Shown: piece after piece, positions 10,808-24,600 of the stretch
Position numbering within the stretch: the first letter of the stretch is position 1
How the letters are laid out: each line of letters begins with the position of its first letter
Assembly (NCBI RefSeq): GCF_001039355.2
Contig: NW_019775746.1
Coordinates: forward strand, 660,710-724,709
Reading direction: 5' to 3'
Source: Lingula anatina
Taxonomy: Eukaryota > Brachiopoda > Lingulata > Lingulida > Lingulidae
DNA: 64,000 nt
Translations under genes and position numbers: made by a program
Notes under the pieces: generated by a model
What the model was told of the DNA's origin: nothing
Seen by the model: only the letters and a program-made list of their open reading frames with translations
The model's database searches: none

Positions 10808-13386
10808 AGAATGATCTCTAGAAAGTTGTCTTGAAAAGTGTCTCTCGAAATATCACACTGCGGGTCTGACAATCTATTTGAGGAGCGCCCAGAACATTTG
10901 TTTATGTTCCGCTTCTGTTCCGTTATGCCACTACTTACAGCGGTAAAATCTTGACACAAATTGATGTAATCACGCAAAACAGCGCAATGTATTTGCAGAG
11001 ACACACCAACAAACGCGCTAACCCGCAGAGCAGTTATTGAATGCAGATCCCAGCTTCTTAAACAAGAGCAAGGAATGCAACGGTCTTGACCGGTTACTTA
11101 ACTGTGAGAAAATAGGTGGGATGAGAGTAAGACTTAACCAGGCGTTCATATCTCATAAATCCACAATTAAGGGGTAGCGGCGCGGGGTCGTTTTAATAGC
11201 CACGTATCTTTTTTGTCTGCATATCTTATTAAGTGACAGGTAGGGGAAACTATGATAACCGGTGACAACTGGTAGGTATCGGTATCTGATTCGGCATTCT
11301 GTCGGTACGGGAAACGTGAATCTTTGTGCTAATTGGGATTAAGTGTTGAAATTTGTTGAAAATAATCGCGACCTACGTCATTTTTGCACAGTGTGGACCA
11401 GGACAGACTTGGCATAATTTAAGTCATAAGAAGACCAGATATTATAACTCCCCTCTCTGAGTTTGTATATGGGAAAATCACATGTGAAACAAGCTGTGAC
11501 AGCGACAGTCGGTCTCAAACAGAGGAAGTGTCGGATATTGTCGCATCTCCAGATTTAAGATAGTGAAGTGAAATACAAGAGCTTTGCAAAGTTTTATTTT
11601 GGCTTCCGTCTGTTTCTTAAGAGGCACACCGCTTGCATTCACGTGTTCGCCTACTTCTAGGAAGTTCTCTTTCCCCTGGTAAATCAGTACCCAGGCAAAA
11701 CTAGTAGTTTTTTTATTTTTATTTCATTTTTTTATTATTTTATTTTATTTTAAATACTGATTTCATTTTAAGCCTCTCCTGAAATTTAACAGCAGCAGGA
11801 ATGAGTTCGTCACTATAGACCACTTTTCTGGACAATGTGTGATTACGCCTATTCTAACCACTCAATTTCCATAACGGTTTATTACACGTTCTTTAAACAT
11901 CTTGACAAGCAGTTGTAATTTCCCTATCAGAAAGTTAATCGCTTCATTTTTTAAGCATTTTAAGCATACCAAGCTGATATAAGCACAGAGGTCACTATAA
12001 AATCATCTGAAAAATAATTTATCAAACCACGTGGACTTGAGATCAGTATCTAGACAAGTTTAAATGTTTTTAAATGTGACAATACACCGCATAGCGCGTA
12101 TTAATCCTCTTTTGTTTTCGCAGCTTAAATGCCGCTCCTAAAATTAAGGCAGTGAGAATCAAAGATAACGGGTTTAGGCTTGCAAATGGTGTTATTAATC
12201 TAATAGCACGTCTTGCCTGAGAAACTTTGATAGAGGCAAGCACAGTCCTGAAAAGTAGTAATTTCATACACCATGTATTCTGCATAATTGAAACATCAAT
12301 GACACACTGCAGGACCATGTGTGTGAAATGGAAATATGTCAGCATAAACACGTTATTTTTGGGTTCATTCACTACCGTTTATATGAAATATATATTTTGA
12401 TTCTGATTAGCCAGACTCTATATACCTAGAAAATTTGGAAAGTTTGATCTATGCGCCGCAATGAAAACATGGATTCTGTGTATTAGTTGTTAACTGCAAC
12501 TTCATTTGATGTCTGTTAAATATTCGACTGTTTCTTCAGTATTATTATTTTTCAAATCAATTTTGAAGAAGAGTAGGTGTGGGCATTCCTGCAGGAGTGA
12601 GCATTCACTGAGGCAATACTTGTAAAAAGAGGTGAAAAATTTGCGAGTAGATAACATGAAAATCACGTTCTTTAACTGGTGCATTATTATTGCGACAGAG
12701 ATGTTCTAAACGTCGCTCCTGTTCCGTACATTACTGTATAATGTACATGATCTTAAAAAGTGATCTAATCGAACAGACTCGGGTGTTTCCGTACATCCTT
12801 AATTGGCCAATTAGATTTAAAGATTCGGAGACGATATCATTAATATTAAAACGAGGGGTTCAGATTTTAATGGTCCGTTGTTAGCATCTGGTGACTTCTC
12901 ATCCAGCTTGGGTCTTTCATCTTTTAGATTATTTTATTAAAATAAGAACCGCTTTCTATATGTTCTATATAACATATATATGTACTGGCAATGAGGTTCA
13001 AAGCTGTGATGAATTCCGTGCATATTTTCTTCTTTTAGAATGAATTAAACACAAAAAATGAACATATTTTTCATTTTTTAATCTTTAAATTGTTGTACAG
13101 CATATTGCGACAACGAAAAGGCAAAGCAAAGAAGAAACTCAAAACTTCCTCAACAGCTTCAATAATAAACTGTGTAAACGCTTGTTTAAGTCCAGTTCTC
13201 AGCTGATTTATGCCATTGTTGAAGATATGACACAACCCAAAGAAAATCTGTTGAATGAAAATTCACATATAAGGTGTTTGCCTGTCATGTAGGTAATAAA
13301 ACAACATAAATGTCCCTGGAATATTGTCACTCTTACAGCATACAGCGTCCATGGCGTCTTTCTGTCCTCTGCGTCTGCTCAGAACA
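10808..13386. other. Intergenic region upstream of the GABA-B receptor gene
   Basis: Lies between the first coding exon of the GABA-B receptor and the stop codon of LG-A, both minus strand. It should hold the receptor promoter and 5' UTR and the 3' UTR of LG-A. I see no TATA box, RNA gene or coding exon that can be supported. A 100-codon minus-strand open frame at 12070-12372 has no family signature. Confidence 0.5.
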
Positions 13387-16300
13387 CTATACCGCACTAG
13401 GGTTGCTGTACTGGTCAGGATTTGGGGAGGGGACGTCTTCCCGGCCGTATAACCTGCTGACGTCGTACTCGCCGAGGTCCACGTCGTAGAAAACAATCTG
13501 AAATGATGTTAAACAGTGACGTTTATTAGTTATGTTTTCTTGTTGTGCATATTGAGATATTGGTAAGGACATAGTACGTGTGGGTGCGTGTGCGTTTTAA
13601 TTGTGTATATGCATGAGCACACGCGTGTTTGTTTAGGTGTTAAATTCAAGCTGCTGTCTTTGTGAGTTTTATTTGTGTGTGCGCGCGTGTGTAATTACTA
13701 TTACAACTTATATAACGGTGTTTATACGCGATTTCTTTCTTGTTTTGGGTCTATCCCATAATTGGTTTGGTATCTTGGCAATTGAAAATAACCTTTATAT
13801 TTCAAATCGAGAAGGTGCACGGGAATTGTGTTGTCTGAAATCGTCCAATTTTCTTTTATTTTCAATGTACATCAATTTCAAACAAAACCAAATCTTCTCC
13901 ATTTCCAAAGAAAAAAATAATGCAAGGGTTTTCATTCGACCAATTAGGTGGCTAAAGCCAAACTAGGAAAGCCTATGTAAAAAGCAAATGTTTCGGATAG
14001 GGAAATTGCAGATGAGTATCAGAAAATTATGAAGGGTGTAAGTTTTCTTTTTTCTTCTTTATTTACTTATTTTTCGTAAAGCAAAATCTACAAAAGGTCA
14101 CTTTTTTATTTCAAAAATCAAAATCAAAAAGAGTGAAAACATTTAGTAGAAAAATACTTACATTATCCATTAGCCCTTTGAAGTAAGTATCTCTAAAGTT
14201 CCCTGTGACGTCAGCGTAACGATCAACTCCAATCACCATAGGTGAGTCCTTCATTTGTCTGGGCTGGCCTGTAACGAAATTATCGCTTTGTTCTCTTATT
14301 TTCCATATACCTTAATGGAGTTTCTTCAACCAACACATTTATCAATATCTGTCAAGTCGCACTATTTAAGATTGAAACTACAGGTGATGATTTAGCCTCC
14401 AGCTGAGAAATGCATTCAAAATACAATTTTTATAAAAGCTTCAGTTTCTGATGAGGGTGAATTGATTGACAACATAACAGTATCATACCTAATCAGCTGC
14501 TGATTAAAGAAACTATTAAAAACCAAGTCTGCGAAACAACCGATGAATCAATATTTTTAGTCTGATGAATAAATGCTATTATTTGTAACAAGTCTTTACT
14601 TCGTTACAGTAGAAACGCAGAGTAAAGTTGTAAGCTGAGCACGCATGCACATGGTAACATCGGTGCTGTCTTACCATCCATGTTAATTTTCACTCTCTCG
14701 GCTCCGTTGATGTAAATGAGCAGTGTGCTGCCATTACATGCCATGACAACGTGATGCCATATGCCATCATCTAACCGTGAGTCAGCCTGAAGTAATGTAA
14801 GATACTTGTTTAATGATGGTGAGTTATGAAAAGAATCATATTCTTGTTTTTTTTTTTTTTTTTTTCGAAAAATATTGGCAAATTTATGCCATGTGTTTTA
14901 AATGCACATGTATTAAACCCAAGTTACAACATCGATTGATTTTCTAGCAGAGAGAGAAAGTCTCTGCCTTATAGGCACTAAACCTCCATCTCTCTTCTTC
15001 CAAAATGTGTCCTTTATTCGTGCAGTCATTCGCTGAACAAGACTCACCTTAGTACCATCAATATAAAAGGTATATTCAGAGGAGTTGGTCATTATGGAGC
15101 CACCAAGACCGTTCACTTCTGAATATATCTGCACAGACGGGGCGGTGGTGGCACGCCCGTTGTTCACGAGCCCCATACGCCCTCCTCCCGTGGCGTCGCG
15201 GAGGTAAAAGAAGGCGATCGTGAAGCGTTTGAACGCTCTGTTCATGAAGTGGGGGATCTCCAAGTGACCTGCCAGAAACCTGTGAAAAATAATCTCTTAA
15301 ATTAGTTACTTTAACCTTTCATCTTTTAAGCTTGTTTGGAGCCTGTCTCGAAATTTGTCGTTCATGGTGTAGATTCTGCACGGGAGATGCATTCAACGCA
15401 TCCTCTGACATGCATATGTACTGTTATGCACACGTCTGGGGTACATTGTTGTAGGCGATAGAACTTAATCACATCATCAACATGTAAAAATAACGACTAT
15501 CTGTATTATTCAATTTTTAATGATTATTTTTGTTCTGATTATGATTATTTTGTTCCGATTCTGATTATTGAGAGCACCTGCAGCTTGTTTCCCCTGCCTG
15601 TGCGTTGTAGTCTTCCAAGGAGACATTGCCGTAGGCACCCACCCAAACCTTACTAGACTCTGTCACGGTGCCCTCACAATTCAGTAAGATCTCCTTGCGC
15701 TTTGCTGAAAAACATATGCATGGAAAGTATACAGTTTTGCAGCAATCACATTTTGTTTTGTATATAGGTGCACAGCATGTATGGATTGTGATATGAGTAC
15801 GGTATGAACGCCACTGTTGTGTGCAGGTGATTGTGTTTGAATTGCATAAACTCAGTGCAGTAGTAACAGTTTTTGAACCATCAGGAATGACTCTTTTCTT
15901 GACTTATCCTGCAATTCGGCTGCATCACATTGAAAGACTGTGACCATGATTCACAAATCGAATTTGAATAAATAAAACAATTTTACCAAGTTAAATTCAA
16001 AGTCTTTTTTTCTGTTGAAAAGGGAATTTTAGATACGACAGATGCATACTTTTAAGAAGAAGAAATTCAAGTTGCCAGGGCAGAATCAACCAAATTTAAA
16101 AAGAAAGACGCCCAAGCTAATCTCCCACCCCCAACTCACCTCTGATCACTCCTGGCCTCACACATTCACAGTCCGTGATGCTGAACTCGTCATGACCGCA
16201 AGAAACTATCTCGTAATTCCCATCCGCCGCATCCATGTAAGCCTTGGTGGTGTTTGTCAGGGCGTACAGGGTCAATCCTCTGGAATCTTTACAATCACCT

Positions 16301-16657
16301 GAGGATTGAATTGAACGTTATAATTATTTTATCTATTAATAACTGCGGTACAAGTATAGCTTTACAATGATTATAACCTAAGGTTAACACCTAACAGTAC
16401 ACGCATTTTCTACAATTAAACTTCACTTTGCATGGCTATATTACGGCCTGCTCTTCTCAGTTTTGCATCCAACTCTTTTTATTAGTGTACCCTGATGTGC
16501 CTTCTTTAAATTTCCCCACTGCTTAATAGTGATGAGTTTATAACATTATCCAACATATGCGAAAAGAAAGTTGAGCTAGTAGGTTAAGTTCACGTACTGT
16601 AATCGCTACGTCTGTACGCTGTACCTTACCAGTAGTGCTTACACGTATAAGCCAGCA

Positions 16658-16715
<58 letters not shown>

Positions 16716-16818
16716 TGCGTGTGTGTGTGTGTGTGTCTGTGTGTGTAAGTATGCACATGTGACCCTGTTATGTGGCGTGAGCAATCAGCATAAAGAACAT
16801 AATATGAGGAGCGTAGAA

Positions 16819-16864
<46 letters not shown>

Positions 16865-19814
16865 ATGTGTGCTTGTGTGCGCGCGTCATGTATATACGAA
16901 GGAAAAGTGTAACGGTTCCTATCTATAAAACCTCCTCACCTCCCAGTAGTTCTGGCGGTGGCGTGGGGCCTGGGGTTGTTGTAGCATTAACGTCCACAGT
17001 CGTCTCCGGCTCTCCTACAGATTAAAGAAGGTAAACTGTTATCTGTTGTGGAATTTGATTATTTTAATATATTTAGTTTTTAATTTATCTATTTATTCAT
17101 CCATATACATCTATTTATTTTATTTGTATTATCATCATTATCATCATTATTATTATCATTATTTTGTGGATGGTTTTCTTGTTTTAATATATCGACTGAA
17201 CCAAACCCGCAATAACGTTGACAACTAAGACTGCATTCCCACAGATTTAGATCGATCCATCTGAATCGACCTAACTCCCTGGGGGTTCACGCTAAATTGC
17301 TGTCAGCTCAAGAGCCTTAAATGTCTGTCAAGCCTACCGAATAAGCTAGGGTAAAGATAATTACCCCCTAACAGCTTTATTAGGCTTGACAGACATTTAA
17401 ACCGGCCAAGTTGACAGCAATTTAGTGAGACTCCCCAGGGGGATAGATCAATCTGTGGGGATGGTTTCTAAGTCCCAAATACATGTGGTATTTTCTGTAG
17501 TAAAACATACTGATGTCAGTGGTACCTCGTAAGGACTGTTATTGCTATCAAACACTCACTAAAACAATGAATGGGATCATAAGGTCGGTTGTTGCAATCA
17601 ACGACGTCGCACCCCAAGCATCCCATCGCTTCCGCATCAAACAGCGTTCCTTGTGAACAATTCTGAAACGAAATTCAATAAAGGTTGGAAGAAGGTCTTT
17701 GCACATAATTACCCTTTTCACAAAGAAAACATAGTCCGAAAACGATCTATGCTTTTAAACAAATATTTTAGTCTTTGTTTCGAAATAGATCAGTAATATT
17801 CCAATTAAATTCAGCATTGCACTGGCTTTATAATGCTAATAATAAATTAATGTTTCAGCCCAATACTTATGTCATTTAAAAGGGCTACTACTTTCCACGC
17901 TGATGTAGTTTAGGCTGGTAAATATAACGGCTTCATTTATTGAATACATAAGAGAAAACAAATTTAAAGCTTTAATTCCAGTTATGTTCCATGAAAAACC
18001 GCGCCGTTTTCCCGTAAGACAGGTAATGAAAGGGCCGTTAACGCGCTGCGCGAGACGATTGATGTGGTAATAATCGCCTTGATAGGCAGTGGGGTGTAGT
18101 GGCACAATCCAAGGTCATGTAATAGGTTAAATCCTGGTGTGTTTTTTAACTTTCAACTTGTGCCGATTATATATACACATTTTTCTTTCTTTTTTTATAA
18201 AACAGAGTAATGTTCTAATTCAGTATTCTGCAAATGTCTATTATGTATCTGTAACATAATGATTCGTTTTTTCCATGTAATAAATGTTATGGATGAGGGG
18301 GTTTTGGAATACGTAGACACCGTTATGGTATCTAGACTACAGTTGCATTTTAAGATGATCAACTTGCCCGGTTTTAACTTTCAAAAACAGCCAATGAAAT
18401 AGACTAATCATCATATCAATTTGACATGAAGTTGCTTTAATGAAAAAGGAACAGTGTCACTCGAAATATGAAAATATTCAGTCAAAGAAAAAATTGCTTT
18501 ACGGTTTTAAGTTAAGTTAGATGCTTGATAGACATTACAGTTGTGGTTTTACTTTTACACTTAGTGGTAATTTGATATTTTCCCATTCAGCCTATAGTAA
18601 GAAGAATGATCGGTGGGTCTCAAATAAAGCCTCCTCTTGACTGGAAGAGGTCGGAGTCAGAACTTGATCTTGTTTTTATGTTATGGTACAAAGGTATTTT
18701 TCAGAAAAAAAGACCTCCCCCCACCAAAAAATAAATTAATTAAATTAAATAAATATTAAAAAAAACTCTCCCACCTGGAAATAACTGGCTTGATTTAAAA
18801 TACGCCATATTCCTCAGCAGAAAGCCGTGACCAGTCTCTGTGGAGTGTTAAATTTAAGATACCCAACCCCTCTAGTCCGACATCCTACCCCTTTTCAAAA
18901 GAAGATCCCCGTCCCTTCTCAATACGATAATTTACGGAACACTTAGGATCATGCATCTTACACACAGCACTGCCAGAAAATAGATGAAATGGGTGGAAAT
19001 TAATTAAATGAAATAAATTATTCACACATTTTGTTTCAACTTCTGGAGGATGAAAAGAAGTTGGGAGTAAGTAAGTAAATTCTGTTTCTGATCTCCTAGT
19101 TACGCCATTATAAAAGCAGATGTATACATACCTGAGCAATGGGTTTGCCGAGGACACACCAGTAATATTTAGCACAATCCTGCTCGTAGATCCTGAACAT
19201 CGCACCATGTTCCAACAGCTTGTCGTCATCACTACAGATATCTGTTTGTAGAAATTTTACATAATATCACTACTTGACTCCTGCATAATATATTTTTAAT
19301 GCCAGGTGAATAAGACAGAGAAAAATAAAATGCTTCCAATGCGAACTTGTTTATTCATGCTTCAAAGCATCCCAATCGGCATTTCTAAAATAACGTAACC
19401 CATTTTCTATTTTACAAAATGAAACATTCCAAAATACGTGTTGTTTCATATATTTATAATTATATAACATATAATTTTGCACATATTAGATACGATGAAC
19501 CAGCTGTGAGGTTTGTAATTATTCCTTTTCACATAGGTAACCATTAATTGGAAAGTATCCTCAACATCACAGCCTCACAGGTAATTATGGGTTTACTCAA
19601 TGAAGTCAGTTACCACGACATTAATTAAGATAAGTCTAAAATGTGTGCAATCATTACGCTATCCTTGCTAAACAAATCCTTAATTAACATTTGCTTTTCA
19701 AAAATAAAAACACATTATCAGACAACCTGTTGTTCTATTTCAAGACTCACCAACGTCTTGTGCAAGAGCGACGCCGAGGATCACCAGCGCGAGGAAACTC
19801 TTTAGTGCCGCCAT
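13387..19814 (-). CDS. LG-A: secreted CBM14 / laminin-G domain protein (399 aa)
   Basis: Ten coding exons in frame: 19751-19814, 19132-19241, 17560-17662, 16940-17014, 16140-16298, 15578-15704, 15048-15279, 14675-14786, 14162-14268, 13387-13497. Residues 1-18 form a signal peptide (MAALKSFLALVILGVALA). Residues 22-92 resemble a CBM14/peritrophin chitin-binding domain split over two exons (CAKYYWC, NCSQGTLFD, then GCLGCDVVDC). Residues 93-117 are a Thr/Pro linker. Residues 118-170 hold a second Cys module (YEIVSCG...DCEC). Residues 171-399 are a LamG/concanavalin-like domain with GLVNNGR, IWHHVV, INGAERV and VIGVDRY. Expected role: extracellular matrix binding of chitin and glycans, as in shell-matrix proteins with the same domain pairing (inference). 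Unlike LG-B and LG-D it has an extra intron inside the LamG region (between 15578 and 15279). A TATA box lies about 40 bp upstream. Confidence 0.85.
16667..16862. repeat. (CT)n/(TG)n microsatellites in a LG-A intron
   Basis: A poly-C tract is followed by about 16 CT units, then about 23 TG units with interruptions, and after about 70 bp by a second (TG)n of about 22 units. Open frames across it encode only Cys-Val or Thr-His runs and are not genes. Confidence 0.9.
17237..17461. mobile_element. Palindromic MITE, family copy 2
   Basis: About 225 bp with inverted termini: TCCCACAGATT on the left and AATCTGTGGGGA on the right. Internal pairing includes GCTAAATTGCTGTCAGCTC with the right-hand TTGACAGCAATTTAGT, and TTAAATGTCTGTCAAGCC with GGCTTGACAGACATTTAA. 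The sequence between the arms is about 40 bp. It belongs to the same family as 8467-8695 and lies in an intron of LG-A. Confidence 0.75.
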
Positions 19815-19852
19815 TTTGGGAGGTGTGTGAAGACAACCGGTAATATGTCTGT

Positions 19853-19863
19853 CTTTTTATATA
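19853..19863 (-). promoter_or_regulatory. TATA box of LG-A
   Basis: TATATAAAAAG on the minus strand, about 40 bp upstream of the start codon at 19814. This spacing implies a very short 5' UTR, the same as in LG-B. Confidence 0.6.
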
Positions 19864-20560
19864 AGATGACTTGACTTTCAACAGCGCTAATAAATTTCAG
19901 AATTAGAACACGTTCCCCATCTTCTTCCTTTCTGATGCTAAATAAATGGAGCTTTAAGTTGAGGAAATATGAGGTTAAAGACTATATTTTGGTTAATAAA
20001 ATGCCTAATGTCTTTAACGTTTTAGACGGACTTAATATAACAGGTATAAGACATACCTGCCCAACATGCACCTTGTTAAATTACAAACTTAATTTAACGG
20101 TTTTGCGGCTTGGCTTCAATATATGTTCAGTTTTGAAATTTTAGAATTTTTTTGCGTATTTTTCCAAATTAACTACTAAAGAGCAGTGTCCTTTTATGCT
20201 GTCTGCTAAAATATGTTGCATTATGCACAAAAATGGAAAAAAAAGATTCAGTTCCGGCATTTTATTGGCTGTTTAAATGATAGACTTCAAACACTTAACG
20301 CTTAAGTATGTCATGAAACCTCTTTTAAAAACGGAACTCAAACTTGAGTTGAGTTAAGTAGTTTTGATCATTAACTCGCGTAGTTTGCTTTCAGGACATT
20401 TGATAAGTGCATGTGTTCAAGAACCGCATACCATTGAAGTTACAACTTAAAGATGCCGCATTAGAGTTAAATGTCGTTTTCGTTGAAATCCCCGTTATAG
20501 AAGCTCCTATCAACGCGCGTTCAAGCCAATGTTCCACGCAATTTTATCCATTTAACAATA

Positions 20561-20617
20561 TTATATTATATTATATATATCATATTATATTATATTATAT
20601 TATATTATATTATATTG
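20561..20617. repeat. AT-rich simple repeat (TATTA/ATATT)
   Basis: Tandem ATATT units with short interruptions, about 57 bp, lying in the LG-A upstream region. Confidence 0.85.
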
Positions 20618-21524
20618 CACTGTATGTTTAACTTATGACGTGTACTTGATTTGCTTACTTTGCATTAAAAGTTCATAATGTCTAGTCACTGTAAGTCTTT
20701 ATGTAAGTAAATGATACGAATTGTTAGCTATGCGGTTCTTTTGCTTTATATACTTCACTGAAAAGAGCAATAATTCATTGGAATGTTTTCCTCAATGTGG
20801 ATACAAGAAATGTCGAATGACCAGCGTACATGACCCCAAACTCCATAAACTGTATGCATGTAATGTTTAAGAAGAGCCATTCGTCTCAGCACAGCCCACG
20901 CTATTGAAAAGATCAAAGATATGTAAAACATGTATCTGGCCAAGGAAGATAAAGTTGGTACCAAATACTGCCACGAACAATAAAATTAAGGATAGGGAGC
21001 AGGAATCTATACGACACTTGTTAATAATGTTATGTAAATAACACAGCATTACAGTTCTGCATTAAATCCGATTCTCGTCTTTTAACAAGCATGACAGTCC
21101 CATTTCTAAGAAATAGTCTGGGATCATAATGCACTGAACGAATTTTTCAGTATTTGCATAGAACACGTTTGAGAACATTTTTGCATCGATGTGACGAACT
21201 GAAATGGTTCTTTTCGATATCATATTCTTACAGCAATGTTCAGTTTTGATATTATATTTAATGCACTAAGACAGCTGCATTAACAGTAATATCACAACTT
21301 TTACGCAAAAAAAATAAATAAAAATAAAAATACAGAAAGATGCATGCATTAACTTTTTTAATTAAAAGGGTAAAAATATGACGCCATGATCCATTATAAC
21401 ATTCAAGAGTCAAAGCAGCCTGCATATTTGAATAGTACAGTCCAGACACATTGACATATATAGAAAACTATTAAATAAAACTAAATCCAGTACAATTCCA
21501 ATCATGCTTTGAGTGCGTGACAGT

Positions 21525-21538
21525 GTTACCATAGCAAC
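21525..21538. promoter_or_regulatory. Candidate RFX X-box
   Basis: GTTACCATAGCAAC matches the 14-bp X-box consensus bound by RFX transcription factors (imperfect inverted GTTRCC/GGYAAC half-sites with a 2-bp centre). It is about 100 bp beyond the LG-B stop codon and 1.7 kb upstream of LG-A. Function is not shown by sequence alone. Confidence 0.4.
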
Positions 21539-21642
21539 ATTCTGCGTGGGTAAAAAGTCAGAACTGTGCATCATTAACGCATTTGTTGTTCAAGAAAAAG
21601 GTGATACGAATACAAATAGCTCTTGAATTGCGACCTTTCATC

Positions 21643-24600
21643 CTATGTTTTATTATTCCCATTGCGCGATTCGAACAGTGCCATGACTTCGTCGTCGTCC
21701 AATGCTCTGTCATAGAACCGTAACTATAAAGGAAAAAAGTACAACAGCATTAATAAATTAATCTTATACAAGCGATCCATTTTATTCTGGTATTTAACTT
21801 ACATGTAGCATTCGCAAGAGGAGGAGACCGTCGATATATGTTGTTTCGTAAATCGCCGTAATTATATTATATTTTATCTCACAAAATATAATTAAAAATG
21901 TAAATACGCAAATAGATGAAATACTATGCAAATCTTTAACGAATAATTGGATACCTTTGTAATCTTCAAACTTTGTTTTTTTTTTTCTTTTTGAGGTATA
22001 ACACATTATGATAAATGCATAATCAAAACGCAGGCAAATTCTGACAATCTACAAAGAACTTCTGACTCAACTCACATCATCCATCATTCCTACGAAGCTG
22101 GAAGTTCCTTGTCCCAAGTCCCCGTCTATATAATAGTCCCGCCCTACCACCATGGACGCCTGGGGACGTCTTAACATGTTACCTGGAACAAAATAGAAAA
22201 CATGAAGTAATTCTCTCCCAGATTTGTTTCAGAAATAATTCAATCAATCTGCTGCCTGGGAATATGTATATCGGGTTTCTCAAAAGATGTGCCTAATTCA
22301 AAATTCAATAACTTTAACAGTTTTGTTTTTAATAAATGCTAAATAATTTATGACTCTGCTTTTTACAGTTTTGGCACTTAAGCCAAAGAATGCCAAAAAA
22401 CATTCTTCTGTTTACCGAAGGAGCTTGTGAACCTTTCGCCGAAAATTATTTTCCGTTTAACCGAGATTGCTGTGGCCTATTTTCAACGCTTTGAAATGCC
22501 ATTGGCTTTGCAGTGAAATTGTTAGTTAACCTTCTACCTCAAACCCTGTACCTGTACTAAGTTTGTTTCAGTCTCTTATCCGTTGCGTTGTGTTGAGTAA
22601 TCCCAAGAGCCCATTCCCTTCTACGGCTGATCTTACCTTCAACATCAATCTCCACTCTCCCCGTGCCGTTCACATACAGTTCCAGACTCGTTGTGTTATA
22701 AACAAACGCCACATGGTGCCAAACATCAGCTTCTAATGGATTACTCTGGAAAAAGTGTGTACGTGTGTATTTTATCGCACTTATTTTGAAAACGGAATCT
22801 GCCAAAAATAGTCCAATAACTTAAAAAGTATTATTCAAATAGTAAACATTGTCGTCTGAGAACATTTGTGGAGCTATATAAATGAAACATAATTTCTGAA
22901 AACGTTTATTTGCATATACTGCATCAAACTTCGGATAAACAAGTCATTTTCACCTTCTTAGATATGTAACTCTTAATTCTAATCAATCGTTTTAAACAGT
23001 CTGCTTATGTTTGGTTTTAAAGACAGATGATACATACAGGATAGTAGTATACGTGGCTTTATTGTTGTCGGCACTTTGGTATACTGTGGTTAACTTCAAA
23101 ACAAAGCATTTTCACATTTTTATGTTGACAAAGCCATTAGAGCCGATATACCACAGACTGATAAAAACATGTGCATTTATATTCAACATTTAAAAATAAA
23201 ATGTATTTTTGAAAAATATTACTCTGTCCCTGTGCTGTATCTCGTATGTCGTCACGTCAGTTAACAAAGATGCCCGGATGTAGGTCCTCTCGCAGAAAAT
23301 CTGGATGGAAGGCTGCAGGGCTGAGCGACCGTTGTTCACCAGGCCCATTGTTCCACTGCCCGCCTTGGAGGAACGCTTATAGTAAAAAGCGACCGTCAGT
23401 TGCTCGAAAAATGTATTTTGAAAATAGGGAATTTCCATACGGCCTTCTTTAAACATGGCGGCTCGCTTGTGGACAATTCCGCCGGGTACGATGTAGGCCT
23501 GGTCGTAAACTCCCGTCCACACTCGGTTGTGTCCGGGCCGTGTGGCTTTGAAATCGCCTTCAAAGTCGTACACGATAGGGAATATACCTGAAATGATGGA
23601 ATGCAGTCTTATACATGTGTTTTTATATGTACTTTTATGAAATGTTCAAATGAATTTTAATTATAAATTTATATTAAGATTAAAATTGAATGTAATCGCA
23701 AAAAAAAAAAACACTAACATGTGCGTGCATTTACAAAGATGACTATCTCAGATTTCTTAAAAAAATATAGACATGTAGAGTAATGAAAAGTGTACAATTT
23801 TTATCGAAATTACAGCTACCAATATAGTGCGTACGACGTTTCGTAGCCTGTCATCTCTATTTTCGTCTATTTACTTAACAAAACCTGATTCTATTACGGT
23901 TTTACAGAATCACAGCAGGTGTATATAGCTTGTCAGATGTTCAAAAATGACAACAAATAAGTATTTTTCCTGTAAAATATTTGTGATAATGAAAATAATT
24001 AACACAAAAAGCGTACTATATATTCATAATTATACTTTTGGCACCGATAATATTGTATTATTTATAATCTTCCCAATTATGATTACGTACCGCAAAATGC
24101 ACTACTAACCTCCAGATACTCCAGATACCACAGAAATCTTCAGTCCTTCCTTGTATAGCAAAGACTGAGCGCCTGGTGCGTCGCAGTTACATATACTAAG
24201 AGAGAACATCCAAGGCCCGCAACTGACGTATTCAAAGCGGCCATTGTTCAGGCGGTAGAATGCATTGGTGTTGTTTGTTATAACATATCTGACCAGTTGC
24301 TCAATGTCTTTGCAACTATCTGGAATGCAGTATATTCAGATGCAGTTTTGATATTGAGATATCGTTGGTTATTTTTTATCAATCTTGCAGAATGGGGGGT
24401 TGATGCCTTGAGTTTTTATAGGCAGCACCTTTCATATTGCTACGAGTGATTACTACTACACGAAAACACATGTCGTGGTATATTGAAACAAAATGGCTTG
24501 TCAGGGCATGCAAGGTAGATTTTGTACAATTCTAATCGTGAGGAGGATGGAAATCGTATTAAGATTGAGTTATTACGGCCAAACATTGAATTTTTGTCCA

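Larger units (their letters stand above)
19815..21642. other. Intergenic region between LG-A and LG-B
   Basis: About 1.8 kb of AT-rich sequence with the LG-A TATA box at its left end, a TATAT/TATTA tract near 20561-20617 and a perfect RFX-type X-box at 21525-21538. No coding exon is seen. Confidence 0.6.

Noticed and set aside
12070-12372. 100-codon minus-strand open frame upstream of the GABA-B receptor gene
   Set aside because: No family signature, no splice context tying it to LG-A or the receptor, and no repeat support.
16538-17025. Cys-Val and Thr-His repeat open frames over microsatellites, also at 53046-53355 and 60648-60945
   Set aside because: They are translations of dinucleotide repeats without independent evidence.
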